Both the position numbers and the translations under genes were made by a program. Below, piece by piece: positions 22,101 through 33,150 of a stretch of 64,000 bases of DNA (position 1 is the stretch's first letter; the number at the start of each line of letters is the position of its first letter). The notes beneath the pieces are model-generated. The model was given only the letters and a program-made list of their open reading frames with translations, was not told the origin of the DNA and searched no databases. The DNA lies in assembly GCA_022059125.1 (NCBI GenBank), contig JAEUWY010000008.1:1736001-1800000 (forward strand). Reading direction: 5' to 3'. The stretch is from Corynespora cassiicola (lineage: Eukaryota > Ascomycota > Dothideomycetes > Pleosporales > Corynesporascaceae).

Positions 22101-24456
22101 CTAAAATGCATCTTCATTCGGGCAGGCAGTCACATCATGGCCCTCGCTCTCACAGAGAGCACACCACTTGTCCGGATCTGCAACTGCGGTGCCCTTTGGA
22201 GGCACGAGGTCGAAAGCTGGAGGGGGAAGAGGGGCAGTAGGCGCATTTCCTGAAGATTTGGCAGGTGTGAGGCCGGAAGGGCGGGACCTGTCCGACGAAA
22301 TGGACAGATTACGGAGACCTTCAACCACTACATCCTGTCCGTTAGGCAGTCCGTTCTCCCGCGGCTTCGATGCTCCCTCGCCGCCCATAGCAGAGCAGTT
22401 GAGGATATCATGTCCACCAGTTTCACAGATCTCACACCAGAGCACGCTTCCATCAGCAGACGAGTGTCCGTCAGACTCGGCCATTGGCTCCAACGCTGAA
22501 GGAGCCTCGCGACGGCTCAATTGCGGAGAGCCCCTCCAACTCATGACGGTACCCTTCGAGTCGCGTTCAGATGATCGCTTTTCTTGTGTTGCGGTGTGTT
22601 CCGACATGCCATTGCTGATGACGCTTTCGCGCTGCTCTGCTAGGCCAAGTTGTTTCTTGAGCATCTCGATCTCGCGCTCGAGCTCTTCCTCTCGATACGC
22701 TTTTCGCTCCACGAGGCCGCGCAACTCTTCCTTCTCACGCTCGAGGCGCTCTGCCTTGGCTGTGGCGGACTGAAGCTCCTCTGAATTAGCGGACGAGCCC
22801 TGACGCGAAAGGGGTGATCGACCGGGCTCCTCTGGCCCTGAACTCAAGGAATGGATAATGGCCTTGAGCCCACGGATCTCGTCGTCTCGTTGTTCGACTT
22901 CCCTCGAACCTGGACTGTGTGGACCGTCAACCATTGCGCCTGCCCCCTTCAAGGCGGCGGCGGCCTTCTCCCGTTCTCTGCGCAATTCTGATCGACCACG
23001 CTCCACTTCACCGCGTAAGAATTCCACCTCGCCTCGCGCTTCTGCCTCTCCTCTTCTGGCGTCTTCGAGGCCTTCCTCCAACTCTTGGACGAGCTCTTCT
23101 AGTTGCTTCAGCTGAATGGCAACACTCTCGACGTCCTCCCCTCGACTATGTAGCTCTCGGAGCTCTTCCTGAAGTTCTTCGACCTTTCTCTCGTAGACAC
23201 GCTCAGTCTCTGTGCTAGCCATCTCAAGAGTGTCTATAGTGCTCCGGAAGTCAGCTCTGTGCGCATCAAACTCGGCCGTGAGCATGGCGATCTTATCATT
23301 CTTCTCACGCAGCAGAGCGCGCAACTGGGACACATCGTTGGGTTCGTTGCTTCGAGAAGGCATCAAATCCAATCCGTCTTCGGGTATTAGATTCTGAATC
23401 TCGATCAAGCTAGTCTCCATTTCCGATAGGGAGTTGGCCTGTTCCTTTAGTTGCCTATCGCGCTCTTCCAGAAGCTGGGTGAGTCGCGCAACTTCCTCTT
23501 CTGCTGCCTGGCTGGAGGACCCAGGGCGGCGATTCCTGAAGCTACTCATAGAATCATTGCTCGTGCGAGAAACACCAACCGGAGTGGTCTCAGCATCCTC
23601 GTCAATTGTGTCATGTTGCCCGAGTCGCGAGTTATTTCGAGAGTATGGCCGCGGAGGCAGAGGGGTCTTTGGTTTCTGGAACGACGGGCCTCTTGGTGCG
23701 GGGCTATTGAACCTTGGTGGACCTATTGCGCTCTTTGAGAAGCCGGACGGGGTGCCTGTCCTGCTCGGCGCAAGGGACGGCGGCTTGCGCAATGGGGACT
23801 CAGGCCGGGGAAGAGACGGTCTGGCCTTGAGTCTGCTTGGGCTGTTTGTGCGAATGCCTGGTCCGACAGACTGCGAGAACTTTGGTATGGAGGGTGTATC
23901 AGGACTAAAATTGGGCTTCTCTGCCGTCGACATGCTAAAATTAGAAAACGAGGGCGTCGTAGGGGTGGGGGGGAACGACTCCGATGTCAGGCTAGCGGAG
24001 GAGCGTTTCGTTGCTCGGTGAACGGGGAGGAAGATGCCGGAGCCGGGAACGGAGGTGGTGAAATAGTGAACACTGTGCTTGATTTAGCATGTTGCGCGGA
24101 AAAAGGGGAGATGATGCAGCATACCCATCGACATCGCCGTCGTTCTTCCCTCGCACGGCAAAGTCTTTGCTCAGCTCGACTCCTGCAAAGACGCCCTTCT
24201 TCCCGCGAACACTTCCGACAAACTTGACGACGCCGTGCATGCCGCCAGGCACGTCGACCAGGTCGCCGACTTCGATGTCTTGACCGTCGCCGCCCATTTT
24301 GTTTGTGGGGGTGGTGCCGCCGACCAGAGCGTTGAGGGAGGCTTTGCGGGCGATCGCGGTGCTGGCGGAGAGATGTAGGTTGGGAGAGGAAGCAATGTTG
24401 TTGAGCGAGTGGGTAGGGCGCGGAGGATTAAGCCTCCTAGGAGTGTGTAGCGCCAT
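22101..24456 (-). CDS. CLIP-170-like microtubule plus-end tracking protein (CAP-Gly, coiled coil, two zinc knuckles)
   Basis: Two exons, 24125-24456 and 22101-24072, joined across a 52-nt intron that lies inside the CAP-Gly domain; 767 aa. Residues ~60-130 form the CAP-Gly domain with the diagnostic GKNDG, completed in exon 2 by D-G-V-H-Y-F and S-G-I-F. A Ser/Pro-rich basic linker follows, then a long coiled coil (~230-560). Two C-terminal zinc knuckles of the form W-C-x2-C-x4-G-H-D-x4-C lie near 657-672 and 746-761. This is the architecture of CLIP-170, Tip1 and ClipA, which bind EB1 and tubulin tails at growing microtubule plus ends; the knuckles recruit dynein-pathway partners. A model starting at 23933 would lose the whole CAP-Gly domain. 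Confidence 0.92.
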
Positions 24457-25580
24457 TATGGGTCTCGGGTGGCTGCTGTGTTATCGTTGCGACTGGGGCA
24501 TATGCCCTGAGACGGCAGAAGCCTGTTGCACGAGGGCAGGTGGGTTTGTTTTGGAGAGGGTTGCCATGACTTGGGCTGGCGCAGGGGATAAATTGTTGTG
24601 TCAGCAGGCGGCTAGCGAATCAACGTCATTAGCCCTGCACCATTACTCCCATGTCTCTACACCTCCTGGACGCGTCGTCTTTGCTGTTCACGTCGTTTTT
24701 GAGGAAAACCGTCACTGTTGTCCTCTGAAACGTGGATATCCACCGCCCCGTATTGCGTGCGACCCCAGTGTGCCGGGAGGGACCTGGGAGGGACACAAGC
24801 GGCAAAAGCAACGCGACTGCCATGACGGCCGCCACCGCTGGGCATGCAAGACCTCCGAGATGACGATGGGAGGGTTTTCAGCAGGGGACAACATGCGCTC
24901 CCGCTCTTGTTCATGCCTAAGGAGCCGCGCAGCCTGTCGCTGCATCCACCGCCTGCGTGAAACTGAGCAAACCATGGAGGGCCCAATTTCCGCCCATGTC
25001 AACCCATGCCCAGGCTGCAGCTTGTCAACGCGTTAGGCTATATAACGTTTCTGCTAAGAATGTAAATCAATGGGCGGCCGCTGTCTCCGGCGTCGGAGCC
25101 CGGAATTGCGACGAGTAGCTGCAGCGCTGACTCGATCTAATGACACGCGTCCACGTGACCCGCTGCATCCCAATTAACGGAAGAGGAGAGCCTGTACCTA
25201 GGTATTTTTCGTAGCTGGTCGCATCATCGCTTCAACGGGCTTTGCACTGGGGTAGAAGTGCAGCGCCGTCGACAGAGAGGAGGCGTTTTGGCAACGGCTG
25301 ACGGCGTAGCCGACGGAATAGCAAATATGCCCTCTCCCGCAGACATCAGAGAGCGGCAAGTTTTGAAAAGAAAGCAATTCTCCGCAAACGTAGAGTCTGT
25401 TAAGTGACCAGGCCCGCTTCCCGCAATAGCCTAAGACAATCCCGAGTCGGCTCGAGCTCTCCACACCCCTCCATCCCATAAGCCTCGGCTCGGAGCTGCA
25501 TTCCCGCATCCACAGAGCTACAAGACCACTTCCGCTGCGCTTCCCCGGTGCATCATGCTTGCCAACCCACAATACTCACA
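24457..25580. promoter_or_regulatory. Divergent intergenic region, CLIP-170 / APH-fold kinase
   Basis: 1.1 kb between divergent starts. A 10-bp palindrome TACCTAGGTA lies at 25195-25204, 377 bp before the kinase start. The 245-aa frame at 24299-25036 is antisense to the CLIP exon for its first part and has no domain. Confidence 0.4.
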
Positions 25581-27098
25581 ATGGCGGGCGCAGTTCGACA
25601 GCCGATAGATATCCCCTCGCTCGAGCGCTACATCGCGTCCAATGTTCCTGAAATCGCAGTGCCCATTGGCGTCAAGCAGGTATGCGCCGCGTTCCGAAAC
25701 TGCAACAGCCGCACAAACAACCCAGAAGAGCATGTGCGGAGGCTGACAGAATGATAGTTTGGATATGGCCAGAGCAATCCGACGTACCAACTGACGGATA
25801 AAAATGGGAAGAAGTATGTTATGAGGAAGAAGCCCCCAGGGACGCTCCTCAGCAAGACCGCCCACAAGGTGGATCGTGAATACAGAATCATCCATGCGCT
25901 GGAGAACACGGATGTCCCCGTCCCAAAGGCGCTGTGCCTATGCCAGGATGAGAAGGTCATCGGAACCGACTTCTACATAATGGAGGTAACTTGCGACATT
26001 GCTGTTGTGGTGCATGGCTGCTGACTGGTGGCCAAGTTTCTGGACGGCAGGATATTCGAGGATTTCTCGATCCCAGGGGTAGCGCCCGAGGAGAGGACTA
26101 AGATGTGAGCTGCATACTACTGTTTTACAGTACCCGCCATCGCATGCGCTGACTTGTGTCTTGAGGTGGCACTCGGCCGTTACCACTCTAGCCAAATTCC
26201 ACCGTGTTGTCCCGAAGGATGTGGGCCTGGAGAGCTATGGGAAGCCATCTGGTTTTTACAATCGCCAGATTGCAACATTTAACACGATATCAAAGTCACA
26301 AGCAGAAGCTGTTGACAAGGACACAGGAGTGCCTGTTGGCAAGATTCCGCATCAAGACGAGATGGTTGCCTTCTTCAGCGATCCCAAGACACAGCCAAAA
26401 GACCGGAGTACCTTTGTACACGGTGACTACAAGATCGACAACGTTGTATTTCACAAGACTGAACCTCGGGTGATAGGTATTTTGGATTGGGGTAAGAAAT
26501 TCACTCCACAGATTGCAACCTACCTATATCCCACTGTGGCAATCTACGAGTGGCCTCTGAGTGCACCGAATATGGCTATTGTGGGAAATAGCTAAGCCAT
26601 CAATGTACCAAGGGCCATATCGGAGAGTCTCGCTAATGCTGTGCTCCAGAAATGTCAACCATCGGTCATCCATTATCGGACCTGACTAACTTGCTGGCTT
26701 CCTTTGTGACCGCGTCATCTCAAAAGGCGATGAGCATTGGTCGCGCAAATACAGCGTTCCAGCCAGGTGCTACGCCAGGCCTTCCTCCCAGGGAACAACT
26801 GATATCGTGGTATTCCGAAGTTGCTGGCTGGGATCCCGTTCCCGACATGACCTGGGGAGACGCATTCGGAGCATATAGGTCAGTGATAAGATGCGGCTGA
26901 CACCTTCCTTGAGACATTGATTGACTGTATCGCAGGACTGCCGTTATCATGCAAGGAATCGGTGCAAGGTACGCCCTTCGACAAGCAAGTAGCGCAAATG
27001 CGCAAGCCTATGGCGCACAGATGAAGCCATTCGCCGAAATTGCGTGGGATCTCGTGCAAGAGTACAAGAAGGAAGTTGGCGAAAAGGCAAAATTGTAG
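25581..27098 (+). CDS. APH-fold phosphotransferase, ACAD10/11 kinase-domain type, with peroxisomal PTS1
   Basis: Six exons: 25581-25679, 25758-25985, 26037-26104, 26166-26491, 26650-26878, 26936-27098; 370 aa, all introns GT..AG. The N-lobe has S-N-P-T-Y-x-L and an ATP-lysine segment (YVMRKKPPG); the catalytic loop is HGDYKIDN and the metal-binding motif is GILDWE. This matches the aminoglycoside-phosphotransferase-like domain found free-standing in fungi and fused to acyl-CoA dehydrogenase in animal ACAD10/ACAD11, which phosphorylates 4-hydroxyacyl substrates. The C-terminus is Ala-Lys-Leu, a canonical PTS1, so a peroxisomal site in fatty- or hydroxy-acid catabolism is likely (inference). 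Exon joins were decided by domain continuity. Confidence 0.88.
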
Positions 27099-27401
27099 TG
27101 TAAAATATATTCCAGCTGTTTTGTCACTACTTGCGCCCGTGCGTGCGCCGTCCACCAAGAGGTGGTAACCAATATAAATCATTATGGTATCAACCCGTGC
27201 CGTCCTATAGACCTCGAATATGTCAACGTATTGATCTTTAGACACTGCGAGAGGCTCGACTTCTTAGGTGACCGGACATAATAGGAGCCGGGGGGATTTA
27301 CCCAGTGATATCCTTTTCCGCAACGCCAGTCACGACCCATACATTTCCCGCGATGTGGTTGCTTGCTGTACTCCAAGACGCTTGTCCCGTTATGAGTGTA
27401 T

Positions 27402-27818
27402 TTATCGTCCGCCCTTGTGATGGTCATCCGTGTTGATGCGGTCGAGCGCCTTTTCATAGTCAGTGGATGCAGTTTAAGAGAAGATGTTAGAGAACACGAA
27501 TTACCTCCATCATGACAACCGAGTTGCCGCGGATGACGACCATACCGAGGCGTTGCCTACCGCCGCCAGGCAGTTCCTCAACAGCTTCGTCAAGAACGAT
27601 ATTCAGGTAGACCTAGAGTTGAGTTAGCGATCGCAATCAAACCGCATCCAGAGACGATACATACATCATAACCCCGCAGAGTACCCATGACCTTGCGGCT
27701 GCCATTGAGTTGGACCAAGCAGCGCTTCTCGAGGTACTGGAGGAAATGTTAGCCGACGCGCATAAACGGGAGAGCGCGTCAACCATACCTTCTTGAGTTC
27801 GGGTTGCGCTTGAGGCAT
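27402..27818 (-). CDS. smx2: Small nuclear ribonucleoprotein SmG
   Basis: Four exons read leftward: 27789-27818, 27665-27736, 27505-27612, 27402-27449. All three introns (52, 52, 55 nt) are phase 0, and the product is 85 aa. SmG is one of seven Sm proteins forming the ring on U1, U2, U4 and U5 snRNAs. The Sm1 motif is visible as V-Q-L-N-G-S-R-K-V-x-G-x-L-R-G-Y-D with N-I-V-L-D-E-A, and Sm2 as GMVVIRGNSVVMMEAL. Length and N-terminus (MPQAQPELKK) match the family. No single frame exceeds ~36 codons, so the gene is easily missed. It shares a 206-bp promoter with NTR2 and converges with the kinase gene. Confidence 0.95.
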
Positions 27819-28024
27819 CTTGTGTATGTGTGTGTGCACGTTGATATGGGGAGATTGTTGTTCTTGCGGCGACGCGGAGGTGGAGGTTGTATCTATGAGA
27901 GGCAGATGTGGGATAGCTTTTTGGAGAGCGGGCTTGGCAGAGTCCGTGCGCCAACGGGGAGTTGACCATCATTGATGCGCCGCTCACTTTTTATCTATCT
28001 CTTACTCTCAAATTGTGACCAAAC
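27819..28024. promoter_or_regulatory. Bidirectional promoter of SmG and NTR2
   Basis: Only 206 bp separate the divergent start codons of two splicing factors, so the core promoters must overlap or abut. A TG/CA microsatellite-like patch (27819-27838) lies in the SmG leader. I see no TATA box on either strand. Confidence 0.6.
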
Positions 28025-29346
28025 ATGCGGAGAACAGGATCCGGGCGCGTGCCGCGCAAAATCAGTATCCATGACGAAGCTTCTGGCGACAGTGCGAATA
28101 GCTCGCAGAGTGAAGAGCCCACAGGTATGGGATTAGACGCCTTGCCGGCGACATATTGTCTGACAGTCTTAGGGACTCCATGCTAACGGGCAGCACAGAG
28201 TCGGTGGTCAAACGACCGGCATTTGGAAAGAAAAAGAATCGATCGTCACTGCGCATGTCCTTTGGTCCCAGCGATGACGCTGAAGGCGACGAGGCAGGCA
28301 AAACACCTGTTGTTACTCCGAAGAAATCCAACCTCAATCGAATTGCCGCAGAGAATCGCGCCCAGCTCACAGCAAGGTCTCCACTTGCATCGGATGCGCC
28401 TGAGCGGCCATCGTACAACAAGGACTACATAGCAGAGCTCCGCAACTCGACACCCGCCACGCCCAAGGATCTGACACCGTCTGTAGAGGAGAAGGAGCTA
28501 TCACAGACCCTGGACATTGCCTCAAAATTTGGTTCAACCGCTACTTTGACTGCAGAAGCGCCATCAGCCATACCAACACAGGCTGAAATTCAAGAAAAGA
28601 AAGCTAGACGCAGGCGCCTTGCGCAAGAAGACAGAGCCTATGACGATGAAGAGGAACGACCATGGGCGTCAGACGACGATGACGAGTTCCGGATGAACAG
28701 AAACGAGATATCACTTCGGCCAAAGGACAAATATGCCGAGACGCGGCTGGTACACGAGGACGAGGACATTGCAGAGGGGTTCGACGAATATGTTGAAGAT
28801 GGGAGAATTGCTCTCGGTCGGAAATCGGAGCGTGAAGCACAAAAGAAGCGGCGTGCTGAGATGGCGGAGCTCATCAACGAAGCAGAAGGTGGGTCGGATG
28901 ACGATGGTACAGAGGATTCCGACCAGGAGATGAACGACCGCTTTGCCATTGCCCAAGCCCGCGCGGGCAGATATGGTCAAAAGGGAGAGGATGAAGATGA
29001 TGGTTCCAAGACGCCCCCAAGGATCACGCCATTGCCGGACCTTGACGATATCCTGGAGCGCTTACAGGCTGGGAAGCAGGCCAAGGAGCAAAAGAGAGAG
29101 GCGATGTTGAAAAAGTTGGAGGAGTTAAAGGACGACAAGGTGCGGATTGCAGAGAGGAAGCAATATTTGCAGGAGCAACTCCAGAAGACGGCCGAAGAAT
29201 TCCAAAAGTTGCAGTTGGAGAAGGGGGAGTCTGCATCTCCGGCGAGTGGCATGGACATTGCCTCCATTCCTGCGGAGAGGGGCTTGGAGAGTCTAGGCAC
29301 TACACCCGTGGAACCTCGGTCAAGGGCAGACTCAGAGGAGGAGTAG
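28025..29346 (+). CDS. ntr2: Ntr2-like spliceosome disassembly factor (nineteen complex-related protein 2)
   Basis: Two exons, 28025-28124 and 28199-29346; 415 aa. The 74-nt intron has a perfect TGCTAAC branch site at 28181-28187 and ends at the second of two close AGs (CACAG, 28198), the one that keeps the frame. The basic N-terminus (MRRTGSGRVPRKIS), F-G-K-K-K-x-R-S-S-L-R-x-S-F-G, and Y-x-K-x-Y-x-x-E-L-R-x-S-T-P-x-T-P are the hallmarks of the Ntr2 family. The family partners with Ntr1 to recruit the helicase Prp43 for spliceosome disassembly. The C-terminal third is a charged coiled coil. Ntr2 contacts Brr2 in yeast, and BRR2 lies 7 kb to the left. The downstream gene CMC2 is convergent. 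Confidence 0.85.
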
Positions 29347-29536
29347 AGATATTAGAAATTGATACCCCCATGGTACGCCTCAAAGCGTCCAATTTACATT
29401 CACAGGGAATGTCTGTCTGCTGTACAAAGTCTGTCTGATGCCCACCGTGCGTTCCCATATAGTACAATGCTCCAATTGCCATGAACTCCATCCCAATCCT
29501 GTAAATGCATGCGCTAGGGCGAGGACCGTACTTGCC

Positions 29537-29838
29537 CTACGAGTTCTCGTCAATCTCCTTCCACACCTCCTGGATGTGTTTCCGCTTTTCCTTTGCGTTT
29601 TCGCGGTTCTGCCTGGTACGCTCGAGGCGCTGGGCGCGCAGGCACATGTTGACCTTGTACTTTGCTTCGGTGCAATTGCCAAAGACCTTGTGCATGAAGC
29701 CGCGGGCGTGGCACTCGTCGAGGGCTGCGATCACATCGGCGCAGTCTGCAAGGATTAGCAGGGGCCTTTTCGGCGGTCACGATCGATCGCGGGCCAATTA
29801 CTCTTCTGGTTCTCCTCGGTGTGAAGGTGGGGATGCAT
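29537..29838 (-). CDS. cmc2: Cmc2-like twin CX9C mitochondrial cytochrome c oxidase assembly protein
   Basis: Two exons, 29802-29838 and 29537-29745, with a 56-nt GT..AG intron; 81 aa. The product starts MHPHLHTEENQ and carries two C-x9-C helices, C-ADVIAALDE-C and C-TEAKYKVNM-C, the CHCH fold oxidised by Mia40 in the intermembrane space. A K/R/E-rich C-terminal helix follows. Cmc2 works with Cmc1 in copper delivery to and assembly of cytochrome c oxidase. The first cysteine of the pair is only recovered by joining exon 1; the uninterrupted frame alone starts after it. It is divergent from prefoldin 2 across 233 bp. Confidence 0.93.
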
Positions 29839-30071
29839 GGCGGCGGCGACGTGTGGACGGGTCCGGTAGAGGGCTTTGGTGGTGTGGACTGAGCAGGCAA
29901 TAGCGTGCGGTGAAGTTGGGGCGCATCGGAAAGGCAGTCACAGGATTTCGCGTGGACGGGGCTAGTGCGCTTTGAGCTCCGGTCTTTTCTTCGACATCTC
30001 CCCGCAGCAACAACGTCAAACACCACATTCCCTGCCCCGCCAGTCTACGAGCGTGGCAGACAGACTTCGAT
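29839..30071. promoter_or_regulatory. Bidirectional promoter, CMC2 / prefoldin 2
   Basis: 233 bp between divergent starts of two short housekeeping genes. GC-rich on the CMC2 side, with no TATA seen. Confidence 0.5.
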
Positions 30072-30749
30072 ATGGCTTCCCAAGCCTCGATTAAGAAGCA
30101 GCAAGGCGAGTGCAAAAATCCCACGTCCCTTGCCACAGACCTGGCACTGACTCCCTTCAAGAGCTGCAAGCCACGTACGGAAACTACAAGAGCACTCTGC
30201 AAACCATTGCCCAGAAAATCGGCGACATTGAGCAAGAGACGGAAGAGCACAAGTGAGTACAAATTCCGGGCCTAGCCATAAAGTTTGTCGGTGCAATACC
30301 CACCCATACACCGCTTTTCGTCCCGAGTCATCATTGCATGCATTCCTGTTTTGGTGTCCTATTCTATTTTCTTCACCGCTCCCTCCCCCCTCCCTTCCCG
30401 CGGCCCCTAGGCATACTGACGTATACCAGGCTGGTGCTGGAGACGTTGGAACCCCTCCCGGGAGACCGGAAGTGCTTCCGCATGATCAATGGCGTGTTGA
30501 CGGAGAGGACGGTGGAAGAGGTGGTGCCCATCCTCAAGACGAATTCGGACGGACTAAAGAAGGCTCTTGACGAGCTAGTCAAGCAGTACAAGTCTAAGCA
30601 GGACGAGATGGAGAAGTGGAAGGTAAGTGCGCCAGGGTTCCACGCCGGCCGGTGGATGCGGCCGGCATATGTTGAGGGCCACGAGTAACGAGCTGACCAT
30701 GACGCTGCAGAAAAAGAACAACGTTCAGGTGGTCCAGCAGCCCCAGTGA
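30072..30749 (+). CDS. gim4: Prefoldin subunit 2 (Gim4)
   Basis: Four exons: 30072-30105, 30162-30252, 30430-30622, 30711-30749; 118 aa. Prefoldin is the hexameric co-chaperone that hands nascent actin and tubulin to the CCT chaperonin; subunit 2 is a beta-type subunit with two helices and a short beta hairpin. The product runs QQELQ...YGNYKSTLQTIAQKIGDIEQE, then L-V-L-E-T-L-E-P-L..DRKCFRMINGVLTERTVEEVVP, then the second helix. Intron 1 (56 nt) must start with GC rather than GT: the donor is CAAG|GCGAGT, with a CTGAC branch site, and no GT donor gives the conserved Q-Q-E-L-Q join. The last exon is 13 codons. Confidence 0.93.
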
Positions 30750-32163
30750 TGGGAGGGGGGAGCAGTTGGTGAACCAGTGTGTTAGCCATGCACGCAGCCT
30801 ACGAGGGTGACGCCAGGCATGTCCACAGCCACATGGCATGGACAACCGGGACACGACAGCGAGCTCATGAACGACTGCAAGACGGCATCTGCAGGTAGAG
30901 AGGGACTGGATCATGGTACGTATAACATGGGATGTCCCGAGGGTGGGTCGGTCGACGCACACCAACAGCATCAATGCATTAGAAGCCACGGCAACGGGGC
31001 AAATTTTCCTTTGATCCACGCTTGCTCTCAACGTCATTCGGGCCTGGAAGACGAGATGGTGCTGTTGCTAGCGGGAGGTGCAGGGGAGGGTGGTGAGGTG
31101 TCGATGTGGCAGGGCTAGGATTGTTCCAGAATGCGCAGTGTCATAGTTACGGAGGAGCACGGCAGGAATCCAGCCTAAAGGCAGCAGTTCAACCCGAAAA
31201 CATCGTTCACGAACGCATGATGGCGTGGAATGGTACGAAGTTGCAGCATCAGAGGGTTGCCGTGCGGCCGGGATCTGACAGGGCTGACGAGCGGGCGTGG
31301 CTCAATGGCTGCTGCGCGATGTGTTGGCGCTTCAAGCACGGCCAGATCGACGCCCTACTTTTCGACCCCTTCCCGCGAATATGGGCACGTAGCTTATAGG
31401 GTACCGTCGGTGCTATAGTCTGAAGTGATTGACGGCGTGGGAACGACCGGTGAGTGGACGGGCCAACGTCATCATGGGCAGACGGGGCCAGTGAAGCTGC
31501 AACGAGGCTGGCAGGCAATCTATCCATCCAGTCTGCCACGGCCAACACGACGGCGGCCTCAGCAGGCTGGCTGTCCCGCGCCCACCACGCTGGCAGAGGA
31601 CGGGCGGGGGTGTGGCCGTCGAGGAAGGCCGCCGGCCAGCGCACGCGGTCAAAAAGCAGGCGAAGGCTGCAAGGACAGCTAGCTGATCTGCCCTGCACAC
31701 CCACGTACTAGCGATGCGGCCGCCTTCGGGGCCCGTCTGACCCTGCGGTGATGGTGGTGTGGACATGGGGGGCGAGGGACCCGGGGGTCGATGCAGAGGG
31801 CGTGCAGAGGGCATGCAGTGCAGAGGGGCAGATGGGGCAGTCGGGCAGTGGAGGGGCGTGATATCACAGGCCTGGCAGGGTGGGGAGGGCGACGTTGGCG
31901 GCGGATTGCGGGACAACAGCAGCTCGGACGGGCCCCAGACCCAATAGGAGAAAAAAAGGAAATACGCCTGCCAGCACGTAGGGCAGTCGAATGGGAGCAG
32001 ACTGGCGCGCTGGGGGCCCATTACCCGCATGCGCATGATCGCCGCCTAATCGAGTCGCGCGCCGGCGCGGGCACTGCAGGCGGAGGGGGTGGTTGGTGGT
32101 TAGTGGTGGTGGTGTTGCTGCTGGCGATGCTGAGTGAGGAGCCGGCCGGCGCGTGCGGCAAGG

Positions 32164-32243
32164 CGAGGTGAGGTGAGGTGAGGTGAGAGCGGGTGGGTGG
32201 GTGGGTGGGTGGTGATGATGATGCTGCTGCTGCTGCTGCTGCC
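32164..32243 (+). repeat. Microsatellite cluster with G-quadruplex motif
   Basis: Three abutting tandem repeats: AGGTG-type pentamers (32164-32186), about five GGGT units (32191-32212) giving five G3 runs with one-base loops, and GAT/GCT triplets up to 32243. The GGGT block satisfies the strict G4 rule on the + strand, the HapC coding strand, ~1.25 kb upstream of its start. Confidence 0.75.
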
Positions 32244-33132
32244 GCTGTTGTTGAGACGTCTCCGGGCGCAGGGTAGGGCAGGGCAGGACAGGATTAGGCA
32301 GGACAGGGCAGGGCTGTGAGTGGCCGGGCGCGGTGCATTTTCCAGGCGGCCGCTGGGGCGCGACGTCTGCGATTCGCCGGCGGGCGGAAAATGCAGAGGG
32401 ACGAGTGGAGGGAGCAGCATGGAGCCAGGCCGGCCGGCTGCCCAAGCTCCCACAGCTTCCCACAGCTCCCCGAGCTGCGCCAGCGCCGCCCGCGAGAGGG
32501 GCTGAAGCTCGCATCCCGGCGAGCCTCCCGCCTGGCGCCCAGCCCGCGCCCCATTGGCCGGCCGCCTCTGTTGTCGTCGACGCCCATCGACGTCCCACGT
32601 CCTGACCTGCGAAGAGCGCGCAGCTCGCCCGTCCACTGTCCACCCTGCCAACACTCTCCTCCCGCAGACGCCCTCAATTCCTCCGCGCCGCCCCAGCCCC
32701 AGCCCCCCCCCGCTAGCCCGCAATCCGCAATCCGCAGTCCGCAGTGCGCAGTCCGCATCCGCGTCCGCCAGCCTGAGCCTGCCAGCCTGCCAGGCCTGCA
32801 TGCTGTCCCACACCACGGCGCCGCCCTCCACAGAAGCTCTCGCGCCTGTCGCACAGGGCCGCCTGTCGTGACTGCTGCTGCCTCGACCCCCCAACAGGTA
32901 AGTCGTAGACGTCTCTCCCAGCCCGCCGCCTGGGGCCTCGTGCCCGCCCGTCCTGTCCTCTGCCCTCTGCCCTCGACCTCAGCGCGCCCAAGTCGTCGCG
33001 TCCCCCGCCCCCCGCCCCATCGCACATGCAACGGTTGAGCCGGACCGCAGTAACACGCCGCCAGCTCCTCGTCCCGTCCCTTTCACCCCTCTGCAACCTC
33101 ACCGTACCTCCGCCCGCGCGCCGCCACCCGTG

Positions 33133-33150
33133 CCCCCCCCCCCCCCCCCC
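33133..33150 (+). repeat. C18 homopolymer
   Basis: Eighteen consecutive C's (G18 on the other strand), about 300 bp before the HapC start, probably within the leader. The exact length is likely to be unstable or hard to sequence. Confidence 0.7.

Noticed and set aside
28156..28198. Upstream extension of NTR2 in the exon-2 frame from a TTG
   Set aside because: That segment is the intron: it contains a perfect TGCTAAC branch site, and the conserved basic N-terminus comes from exon 1.
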